This document shows, in pieces, positions 28,189 to 37,732 of a stretch of 64,000 nucleotides of DNA (the stretch's first letter is position 1; the number at the start of each line of letters is the position of its first letter). The DNA lies in assembly GCF_020991065.1 (NCBI RefSeq), contig NZ_CP087710.1:3100001-3164000 (forward strand). The letters run 5' to 3'. The stretch is from Nocardioides okcheonensis (GTDB lineage: Bacteria; Actinomycetota; Actinomycetes; Propionibacteriales; Nocardioidaceae). The notes under the pieces were generated by a model. The model had not been told where the DNA came from, did no database searches, and was given only the letters and a program-made list of their open reading frames with translations. The translations under genes were made by a program, and so were the position numbers.

Positions 28189-29643
28189 ATGGCCGCCACT
28201 GCCCTGACCGTCCGTGCTGCCGCGCTGGCACTCCTCGCGAGCCCGCTGCTGGCCCTCACCACCGCGTCACCCGCTGAGGCCGCGGTCACGGTCTACCCCG
28301 TCCCGACGAGCAGCGCGGGCCTCGGACGCATCACGACCGCTCCGGACGGCAGCATGTGGTTCCTGGAGGAGGACGCCAACAAGGTCGGCCGGATCACCAC
28401 CTCCGGCCAGCTCCAGGAATTCGCCCTGCCGCCGACCGACTCGACGGTGGACGGACCGGCCAAGGGCATGGACGTCGGACCGGACGGCTCGGTCTGGGTG
28501 ACCACCGAGCACGGTGAGAACCTGACCCGCCTGTCCGCCGCGGGCGCGCTGCTGAACAACTGGACGTTCGACAACTACGACGGCTGCGTCGGCGACTCGT
28601 GTCCCTACGGCGGTGAGGTACGCGTCGACCCGACCGGCACGGCTTGGGTGACGATGAACTACGGCAGCTCGTTCATCGCTGTGGCGAGCCCAACCTCGCG
28701 GCCAATCGCCTTCACGAACTCGCCGGAGTGCGACGACGTCCTGGGCGAGGCGGCCGACGGGTCGATGTGGTGCCAGAACGGCAGCGCCTCCGCGCAGGAC
28801 ACGATCACCCGCGTCGGCGCCGACGCCAACAGCGGCACGACCTACCCGCTGCCCAGCGACGCGACGTACCCGAACGCGCTGGCCGCCGGCCCGGTCGGCT
28901 CGATCTGGTTCACCCGCAGCAGCAGCGGCACGATGTTCACCAGCCCGAGCAACGGCTCGGTCGGCTACCTCGACGCCGCCAGTGGTGCGACGCAGATCTG
29001 GAAGACCGGCTCGCGCACCGCGCCGCAGGACCTGGTGAAGGGGCCCGACGGCCAGATGTGGTTCACCAACGGAGGTGCCGCCCCCGGGATCGGGCACATC
29101 TCGGCGACCGGCGTGGGCGCGATCAGCTCGGTGGGCAACTACGAGCCGACCTCGCTGACCTTCGGCGCCGACGGTGCGGTCTGGTTCACCGACGCCAAGA
29201 ACAACGCGATCGTCCGGGTCACGACCGACCAGCTCGCGACCACCGACATCGACCTCGGCGACGGGGTCACGATGATCGCCCCGGGCACGACCGAGCCGCC
29301 CTCGCCGGGCGCTGCGTCGGTCGGCACGATCCCGAAGGTCAAGGGCGTCACCCCGGTCCGGCGCGGCAAGGTCGTCGTGCCGGTGAAGTGCCCGAAGGGC
29401 ACCGCCGGAGGCTGCCGCGGACGCGTCGGTCTCGAGCTGGCCAAGGGCGGCAAGAGCCTCGGGAAGGCCAAGGCGTACGCCGTCAAGGCGGGCCGGAAGG
29501 CCAAGGTCACGGTCAAGCTCTCGAAGAAGGGCCTGAAGCGGCTGCGCCCCGGCAAGGTCGTGAAGGTCCGCGTCGAGCTCACCGCGAAGGGCTCGACGAA
29601 GGTGCTGGCCAAGCGGACCATCAAGGTCCGCCGAGCCGGCTGA
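28189..29643 (+). CDS. Secreted Vgb-like beta-propeller protein
   Basis: 484 aa. Signal peptide MAATALTVRAAALALLASPLLALTTASPAEA. Residues about 35-350 contain repeats of the pattern G(S/A)(M/V/I)WFxx....(V/I)xRI(T/S)..G (GSMWFLEEDANKVGRI, GSIWFTRSSSG, GQMWFTNGGAAPGIGHI, GAVWFTDAKNNAIVRV), the blades of virginiamycin B lyase-type propellers. Vgb linearises streptogramin B; lyase activity is not implied here because catalytic residues were not verified. The C-terminal 100 residues are Lys/Arg-rich (VKCPKGTAGGC...KVRVELTAKGS), a beta-sandwich-like module common in secreted actinobacterial proteins. Confidence 0.8.
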   Translation: MAATALTVRAAALALLASPLLALTTASPAEAAVTVYPVPTSSAGLGRITTAPDGSMWFLEEDANKVGRITTSGQLQEFALPPTDSTVDGPAKGMDVGPDGSVWVTTEHGENLTRLSAAGALLNNWTFDNYDGCVGDSCPYGGEVRVDPTGTAWVTMNYGSSFIAVASPTSRPIAFTNSPECDDVLGEAADGSMWCQNGSASAQDTITRVGADANSGTTYPLPSDATYPNALAAGPVGSIWFTRSSSGTMFTSPSNGSVGYLDAASGATQIWKTGSRTAPQDLVKGPDGQMWFTNGGAAPGIGHISATGVGAISSVGNYEPTSLTFGADGAVWFTDAKNNAIVRVTTDQLATTDIDLGDGVTMIAPGTTEPPSPGAASVGTIPKVKGVTPVRRGKVVVPVKCPKGTAGGCRGRVGLELAKGGKSLGKAKAYAVKAGRKAKVTVKLSKKGLKRLRPGKVVKVRVELTAKGSTKVLAKRTIKVRRAG

Positions 29644-29678
29644 CCGGCGCTGTGGGCGCCCGCCCGTAGGGTGTCCGC

Positions 29679-30317
29679 GTGAACCCAGCGGTGTTTTCCG
29701 AGCGCGGGCTCTTCGTCTGCTTCGAGGGCGGCGAGGGGGCCGGCAAGTCGACCCAGTCGCGCCTGCTGCGCGACTGGCTGGTCGAGCGGGGCGAGACCGT
29801 GCTGCTGACCTTCGAGCCCGGCGACACCGCCGTCGGCAAGGAGCTGCGCCGGATCGTCCTCGACCCGGCCACGGGCGAGCTGTCGGACCGCACCGAGGCC
29901 CTGCTCTACGCCGCCGACAAGGCCGAGCACGTCGACCACGTCGTGCTCCCGGCGCTGGCGCGCGGCGAGGTGGTGATCACCGACCGGTACGTCGACTCGA
30001 CCCTGGCCTACCAGGGTGCCGGCCGCACCCTCGACGTCGCCGAGGTCGAGGCGGTCGCCCGCTGGGCCACCGCCGACCTGCGCCCCCACCTGACCGTCGT
30101 CCTCGACCTCGAGCCCGAGACCGGGCTGGGCCGCTTCGAGGAGCGCGACCGGATCGAGGGGCAGTCGATGGAGTTCCACCAGCGGGTCCGGCAGGGCTTC
30201 CTCGACCTCGCGGCGGCCGACCCCGACCACTACCTCGTCCTCGACGCCCGCGCGCCCGTCGGCGCCATCGCTGACGCGATCCGGGCGCGCGTCACGCTCC
30301 TCCTGGAGCAGTCGTGA
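29679..30317 (+). CDS. tmk: dTMP kinase (thymidylate kinase)
   Basis: 212 aa from a GTG. It phosphorylates dTMP to dTDP for DNA synthesis. The P-loop is FEGGEGAGKST (15-25), followed by LTFEPGDTAVGKELR, the DRY motif VVITDRYVDSTLAYQGAGR (about 98-116), and a lid region FEERDRIEGQSMEFHQRVRQGF. Length is normal. The stop overlaps the holB GTG (GTGA); the tmk-holB pair is a widespread arrangement. Confidence 0.96.
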   Translation: MNPAVFSERGLFVCFEGGEGAGKSTQSRLLRDWLVERGETVLLTFEPGDTAVGKELRRIVLDPATGELSDRTEALLYAADKAEHVDHVVLPALARGEVVITDRYVDSTLAYQGAGRTLDVAEVEAVARWATADLRPHLTVVLDLEPETGLGRFEERDRIEGQSMEFHQRVRQGFLDLAAADPDHYLVLDARAPVGAIADAIRARVTLLLEQS

Positions 30318-31486
30318 GCACCGCGACGCGGACCGTCTGGGAGGACCTGGTCGGCCAGCGCCCGGTCATCGACGTCCTCCAGCAGGCCGCCGCGGGCCAC
30401 GGCATGACCCACGCCTGGCTGTTCACCGGTCCGCCCGGGTCGGGTCGCTCCAACGTGGCGCGCGCCTTCGCGGCGGCGCTGCAGTGCGCGACCGGCACCG
30501 GCTGCGGCTCGTGCGAGGCGTGCCGGCTGGTGTCGGCCGGCTCGCACCCCGACGTGACGCTGGTCCGGTCGGAGACCACCGTGCTCTACGTCGACGACAT
30601 GCGCTCCCTGGTGCAGGCGTCGGCGAAGTTCCCCTCGATCGGGCGCTGGCAGATCATCCTCGTAGAAGACGCCGACCGGCTCGGCACGCCGGAGAACCCC
30701 CGCACCGGCAACGCGCTGCTCAAGGCGATCGAGGAGCCCACCCCGCGCACGCTCTGGCTGCTGTGCGCCCCGACCCGCGCCGACGTGCTGCCGACCATCG
30801 CGTCGCGCTCGCGGCACGTCACCCTCGCCACCCCCACCACCCCCGAGGTCACCGACTTCCTGGTCCGCCAGGGCATCGAGCCCGTCACGGCGTCGTTCGC
30901 CGCGCGCGCCAGCCAGGGCCACATCGGCCGGGCCCGGGCCCTCTGCACCGACGAGGACGCCCGGCGCCGGCGCCGCGAGGTGGTCTCGCTGCCGGCCCGG
31001 ATGACCTCGATCGGCGCCGTGATGACGGCGGCCACCACGCTCGCCGAGATCGCCAAGGAGGAGACCGCGGCGATCACCGACCAGACCGAGCGCCGTGAGC
31101 TGGAGTCCCTGCAGTCGATCTTCGGCAGCGAGCGCAAGGACACCTCGAGCCGGGCCTACAGAGCGGCGCTGTCGTCGCTGGAGAAGCTCCAGAAGCAGAA
31201 GGCCAGGCGCCGCGTCCTCGACGTCATCGACCGGGCGCTGATGGACCTGGTCTCGGTCTACCGCGACGCGATCGCGCTGCGCGTCGGAGCACCCGGTGAC
31301 CTGGTCAACGAGGAGATCCGCGGCGACGTCGAGGCCGTCGCGCGCTCCGCCTCGGCGGAGGAGCTGCTGCGGATGATCGACGCGGTGTTCACCGCCCGTG
31401 AGCAGATGCTGGAGTTCAACGTCCCGCCGCAGCTGGCGCTGGAGTCGATGGCGACCGCGCTGCGGCTGCCCGGAGGTCGCTCGTGA
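30314..31486 (+). CDS. holB: DNA polymerase III subunit delta'
   Basis: 390 aa. Clamp-loader delta' subunit with the AAA+ fold: VGQRPVIDVLQQAAAGHGMTHAWLFTGPPGSGRSNVARA. The P-loop Lys is Arg, as expected for a subunit that does not hydrolyse ATP. The zinc-binding cysteines are in CATGTGCGSCEACR (about 57-71). Sensor-like GNALLKAIEEPTPRTLWLL and TIASRSRHV follow. The C-terminal collar domain is present. Both ends overlap neighbours by 4 bp. Confidence 0.95.
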   Translation: MSTATRTVWEDLVGQRPVIDVLQQAAAGHGMTHAWLFTGPPGSGRSNVARAFAAALQCATGTGCGSCEACRLVSAGSHPDVTLVRSETTVLYVDDMRSLVQASAKFPSIGRWQIILVEDADRLGTPENPRTGNALLKAIEEPTPRTLWLLCAPTRADVLPTIASRSRHVTLATPTTPEVTDFLVRQGIEPVTASFAARASQGHIGRARALCTDEDARRRRREVVSLPARMTSIGAVMTAATTLAEIAKEETAAITDQTERRELESLQSIFGSERKDTSSRAYRAALSSLEKLQKQKARRRVLDVIDRALMDLVSVYRDAIALRVGAPGDLVNEEIRGDVEAVARSASAEELLRMIDAVFTAREQMLEFNVPPQLALESMATALRLPGGRS

Positions 31487-33048
31487 AGAAGGTCCTCGCG
31501 CTGGTCGCGGTGCTCGCCCTCGCCCTGTCGGCGTTCCTGGCCGTCGGCCTGTCGCTCGGGGGCGGGTCGTCCGACCCGTCGGACCCGTCCGGCGCCCGGC
31601 CCACGCCGTCGCCGACGACCCCGCCGCCGGCGTCGGTGACGCAGCCGCCCGAGCAGGGCCTCGCCGACGTCTACTCCCAGCGCATCGACTGGCAGCCCTG
31701 CGAGAGCAACGACGACCAGGACTGCGGCACCCTCACCGTGCCGGTCGACTACCGCGACCCGCAGGGCGAGACCATCGACCTCGCGCTGCTGCGCGTGCCG
31801 GCGCGCGGCGAGCGCGTCGGGTCGATGGTGGTCAACCCGGGCGGCCCCGGCGCGCCGGGGACGTCCTACGCCGCCGCGGCCGGGATGGTCTTCCGGGCGC
31901 CGCTGCTCGAGGCCTACGACGTCGTCGGCTTCGACCCGCGCGGCACCGGCCGCTCGGCGCCGGTCGACTGCCTCAGCGACGAGGAGCTCGACGCCTACGT
32001 CGCGGGCGACCCCACCCCGGACGACCCGGCCGAGGTCGCCGACTACCGCGACTCGGTGCTGGGGTTCGGGGCGTCCTGCCGGGCCAACAGCGGCCCGCTG
32101 CTCGCCCACGTCTCCACGATCGAGGCGGCGCGCGACATGGACGTGCTGCGCGCGGCGCTCGGCGAGGAGCGGCTGACCTACCTCGGCGCCTCCTACGGCA
32201 CCAAGCTCGGCGCCACCTACGCCGAGCTGTTCCCGGAGCGGGTCGGGCGCTTCGTCCTCGACGGCGCCGTCGACGTCTCCCTCGACGCCGAGACGCTGTC
32301 GCTCGACCAGGCGGCCGGGTTCGAGACGGCTCTGCGCGCCTACGTCCAGAACTGCCTCGACTCCACCGACAACTGCTTCCTCGGCGACACGGTCGAGGAG
32401 GGGCTCACCACGATCACCGACCTGCTCGCCTCCGTCGAGGAGCAGCCGCTGCCCGCGGGCGACCGCGAGCTCGCAATCGGCAACGCGTTCTACGGGATCG
32501 TGGCGCCGCTCTACAACCGCGACTACTGGTTCCTGCTCAGCACCGCGCTGTCCTCCGCGCTGGAGGGCAACGGCTCGGCGCTGATGGACCTCTCCGACCT
32601 CTACGCCTCGCGCGGCGCCGACGGCAGCTACGACAACAACTCCATGGAGGCGATCTACGCGATCAACTGCCTCGACGACCCGACCTCGATCCCGTTCGGC
32701 CGGGTGCCGTCGAAGATCGCGGAGTTCGAGGAGGCCTCGCCGACCTTCGGAGACGTCTTCGCCTGGGGCCTCACCGGCTGCCGGGGCAGCCAGGTGCGCT
32801 CGAGCGAAGAGCCGCTCGACATCCGCGGCGAGGGCGCGGCACCCATCCTGGTGCTCGGCACCACCCGCGACCCGGCGACGCCGATGAAGTGGGCGGTCGC
32901 GCTGGCCGACCAGCTCGACTCCGGGGTGCTCGTCGAGCGCGACGGCGACGGCCACACGGCCTACAACTCCGGCAACGCGTGCATCGACACGACGGTCGAG
33001 GACTACCTCGTCGACGGGGTGGTCCCCGACGACGGCACCCGCTGCTGA
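31483..33048 (+). CDS. Secreted alpha/beta hydrolase, tripeptidyl aminopeptidase family
   Basis: 521 aa. It has an N-terminal signal/anchor helix (VLALVAVLALALSAFLAVGLSL), then a Pro/Ser-rich linker and the hydrolase fold. The nucleophile is Ser in LGASYGTKLG (about 236). The TAP-like C-terminal domain brings Asp in TTRDPATP (about 463) and His in DGDGHTAY (about 490). VVNPGGPGAPG forms the oxyanion region. Related Streptomyces enzymes cleave tripeptides from extracellular proteins. Position after tmk-holB is conserved in that genus. No lipobox is seen. Confidence 0.92.
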   Translation: MKKVLALVAVLALALSAFLAVGLSLGGGSSDPSDPSGARPTPSPTTPPPASVTQPPEQGLADVYSQRIDWQPCESNDDQDCGTLTVPVDYRDPQGETIDLALLRVPARGERVGSMVVNPGGPGAPGTSYAAAAGMVFRAPLLEAYDVVGFDPRGTGRSAPVDCLSDEELDAYVAGDPTPDDPAEVADYRDSVLGFGASCRANSGPLLAHVSTIEAARDMDVLRAALGEERLTYLGASYGTKLGATYAELFPERVGRFVLDGAVDVSLDAETLSLDQAAGFETALRAYVQNCLDSTDNCFLGDTVEEGLTTITDLLASVEEQPLPAGDRELAIGNAFYGIVAPLYNRDYWFLLSTALSSALEGNGSALMDLSDLYASRGADGSYDNNSMEAIYAINCLDDPTSIPFGRVPSKIAEFEEASPTFGDVFAWGLTGCRGSQVRSSEEPLDIRGEGAAPILVLGTTRDPATPMKWAVALADQLDSGVLVERDGDGHTAYNSGNACIDTTVEDYLVDGVVPDDGTRC

Positions 33049-33078
33049 GCAGCGGGCGCCGTCGGCGAGCGGGAGGGC

Positions 33079-33522
33079 TCAGCCCTCGAGCGCGGCGTCG
33101 AGCGTGATGTCGACGCCGGTGAGCGCCTTGCTGATCGGGCAGCTGGCCTTGGCCTTCTCGGCGGCGTCCTTGAAGCCGGCCTCGTCGAGGCCCTCGACCT
33201 CACCGCGGACGGTGAGGGTGATGCCGGTGAGCTTGAAGCCGCCGGCCTCCTTGTCCTCGCCCAGTGAGACGTCGGCCGTCACCTCGAGCGCCTGCGGCGT
33301 GCCGCCGGCCTCGGCGATGAGCGCGGAGAGCTGCATCGCGTAGCAGGAGGAGTGGGACGCAGCGATCAGCTCCTCGGGGCTGGTCGTCCCGCCGGCGTCC
33401 TCGGCGGCCCGCTTGGGGAACGAGACGTCGTACGTCCCGACGCCCGAGCTGGTGAGCTCGACCTGGCCGGAGCCGTCCTGCAGGCCGCCGTTCCAGGCAG
33501 TACGAGCGGAGCGTGTGGGCAT
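33079..33522 (-). CDS. OsmC-family peroxiredoxin
   Basis: 147 aa from an ATG with a perfect AGGAGG. OsmC/Ohr proteins reduce organic or inorganic hydroperoxides using two cysteines. These are C60 in IAASHSSCYAM and C128 in KASCPISKAL, with the supporting Glu in SPEELIAAS. The start MPTRSARTAWNGGLQDGSG is typical of the OsmC subgroup. It is convergent with the secreted hydrolase gene. The 160 bp upstream contain no gene and hold its promoter and that of the tRNA. Confidence 0.93.
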   Translation of the reverse strand: MPTRSARTAWNGGLQDGSGQVELTSSGVGTYDVSFPKRAAEDAGGTTSPEELIAASHSSCYAMQLSALIAEAGGTPQALEVTADVSLGEDKEAGGFKLTGITLTVRGEVEGLDEAGFKDAAEKAKASCPISKALTGVDITLDAALEG

Positions 33523-33642
33523 GGATCCTCCTCGTTGAACGTTGGACAGTCCTCTCGACCCTAGCCAGCCTCACCACACCCCCACGGGCGCGCCGGCCGG
33601 TCGTGAGGAGGGCGTGATTTCGGTCCCGGGGCGGCGGCTCCG

Positions 33643-33648
33643 TATACT
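33643..33648 (+). promoter_or_regulatory. -10 box of the tRNA-Thr promoter
   Basis: TATACT lies 35 bp before the mature tRNA end and is the only near-consensus -10 hexamer in the gap. No convincing -35 was found. Confidence 0.45.
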
Positions 33649-33683
33649 CGCCCGCGGCCCGTCGAGCAGCGCTCGGCAGCCAC

Positions 33684-33756
33684 GCCGCCTTAGCTCAGTC
33701 GGTAGAGCGAGTCACTCGTAATGACTAGGTCGTCGGTTCGATTCCGACAGGCGGCT
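33684..33756 (+). tRNA. tRNA-Thr (anticodon CGT)
   Basis: The full cloverleaf can be folded by eye. Acceptor GCCGCCT pairs with AGGCGGC, the D-arm is GCTC...GAGC, anticodon stem AGTCA/TGACT has loop CTCGTAA, and the T-arm is GTCGG-TTCGATT-CCGAC. Anticodon CGT reads ACG. The CCA end is not encoded. No integrase or duplicated 3' end lies nearby, so it is not an occupied attachment site within this window. Confidence 0.97.
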
Positions 33757-33758
33757 CT

Positions 33759-33792
33759 GACTCCCCCGGGGACCCGAGACCCCGGGGGAGTC
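33759..33792. terminator. Terminator between tRNA-Thr and the GlxA-type regulator
   Basis: GACTCCCCCGGGG and CCCCGGGGGAGTC form a perfect 13-bp stem with an 8-nt loop, followed by TT. It ends tRNA transcription and can also act on the convergent regulator gene. Confidence 0.85.
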
Positions 33793-33805
33793 TTCATGTC
33801 CGGGC

Positions 33806-34750
33806 TCACGCGGCGGTGAAGCGCCGGCGGTAGGACGTGGGGGTCGTGCCGTAGGCGGCGCCGAACCGCTGCCGGAACGTCACGACGCTGCCGAAGCCCG
33901 TGCGTCGCGCGATCGCCTCGACCGACAGCGTCGTGCGCTCGAGCAGCCGACGGGCCTCGTCCAGGCGCCGGCTCAGCAACCACCGGGCGGGGCTCGACCC
34001 GGTCGCCTCGGCGAAACGACGGGTGAAGTTGCGGGTGCTCATCCGGGCGTGGGCCGCCATGGTCGCGACGTCGATCGGTCGGTCGAGGTGCGCCAGGGCC
34101 CACTCCATCGTGTCCCCGAGCTGCCCGACCCCGCCGGGCTCGGGCATCGGTCGGTCGACGTACTGCGCCTGGCCGCCCTCGCGGTGCGGGGCGACGACGA
34201 GGTGGCGGGCCAGGGTCGCGGCCGCGTCGGACCCGAGCTCGCGCCGGACGACGTGCAGGCACGCGTCGAGGGAGGAGGCGGTCCCGGCCGAGGTGAGCAC
34301 GTCGCCGTGGTCGACGTAGATCGCGTCGGCGTTGACGGCCACCGCAGGGTGCCGGGCCGCGAGCTCGTCGGCGGCGCTCCAGTGGGTGACCACGGAGCGC
34401 CCGTCGAGCAGCCCGGAGTCGACCAGGGGGAACGCGCCCAGGCACAGCCCCGCCAGCCGCGCGCCGCGGCCTGCGGCGTCGCTGATCGCGGTCGACACGG
34501 CGGCGTCGGGGCCGCGCAGGTCGGCGTGCCACGACGGGAAGACGAGCAGGTCGGCCTCCGCCGCGACGTCCGGACCGCGGAGATCGCCCACCGCGAGGCC
34601 CTCCGCCGTCGTCACGCGGGCCTCGGTGCTCCACACCACCGCCTGCCACGAGGCGCCGAGGCCGAGCCTGGCCACCTCGGAGAACACAGTGGTGGGGACG
34701 GCGAGGTGGAACATGCTGATCCCCTCGAAGGCGTGGATCGCGATCTTCAT
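33806..34750 (-). CDS. GlxA-family AraC transcriptional regulator (DJ-1/PfpI + HTH)
   Basis: 314 aa. Residues 1-180 form a class I glutamine amidotransferase-like (DJ-1/PfpI) domain with the nucleophile-elbow Cys103 in [11 protein letters not shown]. The C-terminal AraC domain (about 215-312) holds two helix-turn-helix units: [21 protein letters not shown] and [22 protein letters not shown]. It is divergent from the cysteine-hydrolase gene across 100 bp, which suggests it controls that gene and itself. The ligand is unknown. Confidence 0.92.
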   Translation of the reverse strand: MKIAIHAFEGISMFHLAVPTTVFSEVARLGLGASWQAVVWSTEARVTTAEGLAVGDLRGPDVAAEADLLVFPSWHADLRGPDAAVSTAISDAAGRGARLAGLCLGAFPLVDSGLLDGRSVVTHWSAADELAARHPAVAVNADAIYVDHGDVLTSAGTASSLDACLHVVRRELGSDAAATLARHLVVAPHREGGQAQYVDRPMPEPGGVGQLGDTMEWALAHLDRPIDVATMAAHARMSTRNFTRRFAEATGSSPARWLLSRRLDEARRLLERTTLSVEAIARRTGFGSVVTFRQRFGAAYGTTPTSYRRRFTAA

Positions 34751-34850
34751 GGGCTTGTCCTGAAACCATCGATGGGCGGCATCTGCGCCACTCACGATAG
34801 CGCCGTGCAGGCCGGGAGACTCGGTGCGTACCCACACGAAGGAGCCCACC

Positions 34851-35486
34851 ATGACCGGCACCCGCCGCGCCCTCGTCGTCGTCGACGTCCAGAACGAGTA
34901 CTTCGACGGCATCCTCCAGGTCCAGTACCCGCCCCGCGACGAGACGCTCGCCAACATCACCCGGGCGATGGACCTCGCCGCCGAGCTCGACATCCCCGTC
35001 CTCGTGCTGCGGCACGAGCTGCCCGAGGGCGCCCCCGTCTTCGCGGTCGGCTCGCCGAGCTGGACCCTCCACCCCGAGGTCGAGCGTCGGGTGACGCCCG
35101 ACGTCAAGGTCGCCTCGAAGAGCGAGAGCAGTGCCTTCACCGGCGACGGCGTCGCCGAGTGGCTGGCGTCGAAGCAGGTCGACACCCTCACGATCGTCGG
35201 TTACATGACCAACAACTGCGACATCGCGACCGCGGCGGACGCCGAGCCCCGGGGCATCGCCGCGGAGGTGCTCTCCGACGCGTCCGGCGCGATCCACCTC
35301 TCGAACGAGGCGGGCGACGTCGCGGCCGAGCAGCTGCACTCGACGCTGATGGTGCTGCTCCAGTCGAACTTCGCGGCGGTGGCCGACACCGACACGTGGG
35401 CCGAGGCGGCCCGCGCCGGCACCGCGCTGCCGAAGAGCGACCTCGGCACCTCCGCCACGCAGGGACGGGCCCGCTTCGGAGGCTGA
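34851..35486 (+). CDS. Isochorismatase-family cysteine hydrolase
   Basis: 211 aa from an ATG with AAGGAG eight bases upstream. The catalytic triad of the family is visible: Asp12 in VVVDVQNEY, a Lys in [11 protein letters not shown] (Lys90), and Cys123 in [12 protein letters not shown]. Members hydrolyse amide or vinyl-ether bonds (nicotinamide, carbamoylsarcosine, isochorismate), and the exact substrate cannot be told. Divergent pairing with a GlxA-type regulator is common for such hydrolases and suggests induction by the substrate. Confidence 0.9.
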   Translation: MTGTRRALVVVDVQNEYFDGILQVQYPPRDETLANITRAMDLAAELDIPVLVLRHELPEGAPVFAVGSPSWTLHPEVERRVTPDVKVASKSESSAFTGDGVAEWLASKQVDTLTIVGYMTNNCDIATAADAEPRGIAAEVLSDASGAIHLSNEAGDVAAEQLHSTLMVLLQSNFAAVADTDTWAEAARAGTALPKSDLGTSATQGRARFGG

Positions 35487-35563
35487 GTTGCGTCCTGCGC
35501 GCCGTCGAGCGCCCAGCGCAACGATCTGCTTGCGCTCGTCGGCGCCCGGGCTCATCATCGAGG

Positions 35564-36943
35564 ATGAGCATCAGCGCGTTCGACCTGTTCAAGGTCGGCA
35601 TCGGCCCGTCGAGCTCGCACACGGTCGGACCGATGCGGGCGGCGTACCTCTTCGTCGAGGGGCTGCGGGCCGACGACCTGCTCGGCCGGGTCGCGCGCGT
35701 GCACGTCGAGCTGTTCGGCTCGCTCGGCGCGACCGGGCACGGGCACGGCAGCGTCAAGGCGGTCGTGCTCGGACTCGCCGGCGAGCAGCCGCACCTCGTG
35801 GACCCGGTGGCAGCCGACCCGCTGGTGCAGGACGTGCGCAGCACGCGGGTCCTGCACCTGGGCGGCAAGCACCCGATCGCCTTCGACGCCGACGAGGACG
35901 TCGTGATGCACCGGCGCAAGCGCCTGGAGTTCCACACCAACGGCATGGTCTTCGAGGCCCGCGACGCCGACGACGCGGTGCTGCGCCGGCGCGAGTACTA
36001 CTCCGTCGGCGGCGGCTTCGTGCTCGACGAGGACGAGTGCGGCAACCCGGTGGTCGTGCCGGACGACACCCCGGTCCCGCACCCGTTCACCACCGCCGAC
36101 GAGCTGCTCGCGATCACCCGCTCCACCGGCCTGCGGATCAGCGACGTGATGCTCGCCAACGAGCTGGTCCGCCGCTCGGAGGACGACGTGCGCCGCGAGC
36201 TGCTGGCGATCTGGCGGGTGATGCAGGAGTGCGTGGAGCGCGGCACCCGGACGACGGGGGTCCTGCCGGGCGGGCTCAAGGTGCGCCGCCGGGCCGCCGA
36301 CCTGCGCGCCCGCCTCGAGAGCGACGCGACGGTCGGGATCGCCGACCCCCTCGAGGCGATGGAGTGGGTGACGGTCTACGCGCTGGCGGTCAACGAGGAG
36401 AACGCCGCGGGCGGCCGCGTCGTCACCGCCCCCACCAACGGCGCCGCCGGGATCGTGCCGGCCGTCCTGCACTACTACTGCCGGTTCGTCCCCGGCGCCG
36501 ACGACGACGGGGTCGTCCGCTTCCTGCTCGCCGCGGCCGCGATCGGCCAGCTCTTCAAGGAGAACGCCTCGATCTCCGGCGCCGAGGTCGGCTGCCAGGG
36601 CGAGGTCGGGTCGGCCTGCTCGATGGCCGCGGGCGGGCTGGCCGAGGTGCTCGGCGGCACCCCCGAGCAGGTCGAGAACGCCGCCGAGATCGGCATCGAG
36701 CACAACCTCGGGCTGACCTGTGACCCCGTCGGCGGGCTCGTCCAGATCCCCTGCATCGAGCGCAACGCCGTCGCGTCGGTCAAGGCCATCACCGCCGCCC
36801 GGATGGCCGTGCGCGGCGACGGATCCCACCACGTCTCGCTCGACAAGGCGATCAAGACGATGCGCGAGACGGGGCGCGACATGAAGGACAAGTACAAGGA
36901 GACCGCGCGCGGAGGGCTGGCCCTCAACGTCGTGGAGTGCTGA
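35564..36943 (+). CDS. sdaA: L-serine ammonia-lyase, iron-sulfur dependent
   Basis: 459 aa. It converts L-serine to pyruvate and ammonia with a [4Fe-4S] cluster. The N-terminal beta domain starts [27 protein letters not shown]. The alpha domain contains [26 protein letters not shown] and cluster-candidate cysteines in [16 protein letters not shown] (about 344, 352), LTCDPVGG (about 386) and IPCIERN. This is the single-chain fused form. Pyruvate formed here could feed the same node as the lutABC products downstream, 39 bp away on the same strand. Confidence 0.95.
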   Translation: MSISAFDLFKVGIGPSSSHTVGPMRAAYLFVEGLRADDLLGRVARVHVELFGSLGATGHGHGSVKAVVLGLAGEQPHLVDPVAADPLVQDVRSTRVLHLGGKHPIAFDADEDVVMHRRKRLEFHTNGMVFEARDADDAVLRRREYYSVGGGFVLDEDECGNPVVVPDDTPVPHPFTTADELLAITRSTGLRISDVMLANELVRRSEDDVRRELLAIWRVMQECVERGTRTTGVLPGGLKVRRRAADLRARLESDATVGIADPLEAMEWVTVYALAVNEENAAGGRVVTAPTNGAAGIVPAVLHYYCRFVPGADDDGVVRFLLAAAAIGQLFKENASISGAEVGCQGEVGSACSMAAGGLAEVLGGTPEQVENAAEIGIEHNLGLTCDPVGGLVQIPCIERNAVASVKAITAARMAVRGDGSHHVSLDKAIKTMRETGRDMKDKYKETARGGLALNVVEC

Positions 36944-36982
36944 GGTCGGGGGAGCCCCAGCCGAGCGGCGCGAGGTGCGAGG

Positions 36983-37732
36983 ATGCGGGTCGTGAGGGTC
37001 GCCCTGCAGGTCACCTGCGTCAACGACGCGATGTTCCCCGACACGGGGAAGGCCGTCGTGCGCCTGCTCCGCCGGCTCGGGGTCGACGTCGACTTCCCGT
37101 CCGCGCAGACCTGCTGCGCGCAGCCGATGGTCAACACCGGCTACCTCGACGAGGCGGTGCCGGTCGTGCGGACCTTCGTCGACGCGTTCGCCGGCTACGA
37201 CGCGATCGTGACGCCGTCGGGCTCCTGCGCGGGCTCGGCGCGCCACCAGCACGCGATCGTCGCCGAGCGCTCGGGCGACGCGGGCCTGGCGGCGGCGGTC
37301 GCGAAGACCGCGCCGCGGACCCACGAGCTCACCGAGTTCCTCGTCGACGTGCTCGGCGTGACCGACGTCGGGGCCTACTTCCCGCACCGGGTGACCTACC
37401 ACCCGACCTGCCACAGCCTGCGGATGCTCGGCGTCGGCGACCGGCCGCGGCGGCTGCTCGAGGCGGTGCGCGGGCTCGAGCTGGTCGACCTGCCGCAGGC
37501 CGAGGAGTGCTGCGGGTTCGGTGGCACGTTCGCGGTCAAGAACGCCGACACGTCGGTCGCGATGGGTGCCGACAAGGCACGCCACGTCCGCGACACCGGG
37601 GCCGAGGTGCTGGTCGCGGGGGACAACTCGTGCCTGATGCACGTCGGCGGGATGCTGTCGCGCCAGCGCGCGGGCGTACGCGTCCTGCACCTCGCCGAGG
37701 TCCTGGCCAGCACCGAGGACGGTGCAGCGTGA
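36983..37732 (+). CDS. lutA: LutA, lactate utilisation Fe-S protein
   Basis: 249 aa. Two CCG-type cysteine-rich domains: QTCCAQPMVNTGY with SGSCAGSARH in the first, and TYHPTCHS with EECCGFGGTFAVKN in the second, the ligands of heterodisulfide-reductase-like clusters. With LutB and LutC it forms the flavin-independent L-lactate oxidation complex known from Bacillus subtilis. The stop overlaps the lutB GTG (GTGA). Confidence 0.94.
   Translation: MRVVRVALQVTCVNDAMFPDTGKAVVRLLRRLGVDVDFPSAQTCCAQPMVNTGYLDEAVPVVRTFVDAFAGYDAIVTPSGSCAGSARHQHAIVAERSGDAGLAAAVAKTAPRTHELTEFLVDVLGVTDVGAYFPHRVTYHPTCHSLRMLGVGDRPRRLLEAVRGLELVDLPQAEECCGFGGTFAVKNADTSVAMGADKARHVRDTGAEVLVAGDNSCLMHVGGMLSRQRAGVRVLHLAEVLASTEDGAA

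Noticed and set aside
33684..33756. tRNA-Thr as an integration site for a mobile element
   Set aside because: No integrase, no repeat of the tRNA 3' end and no shift in gene type follow it within the window.
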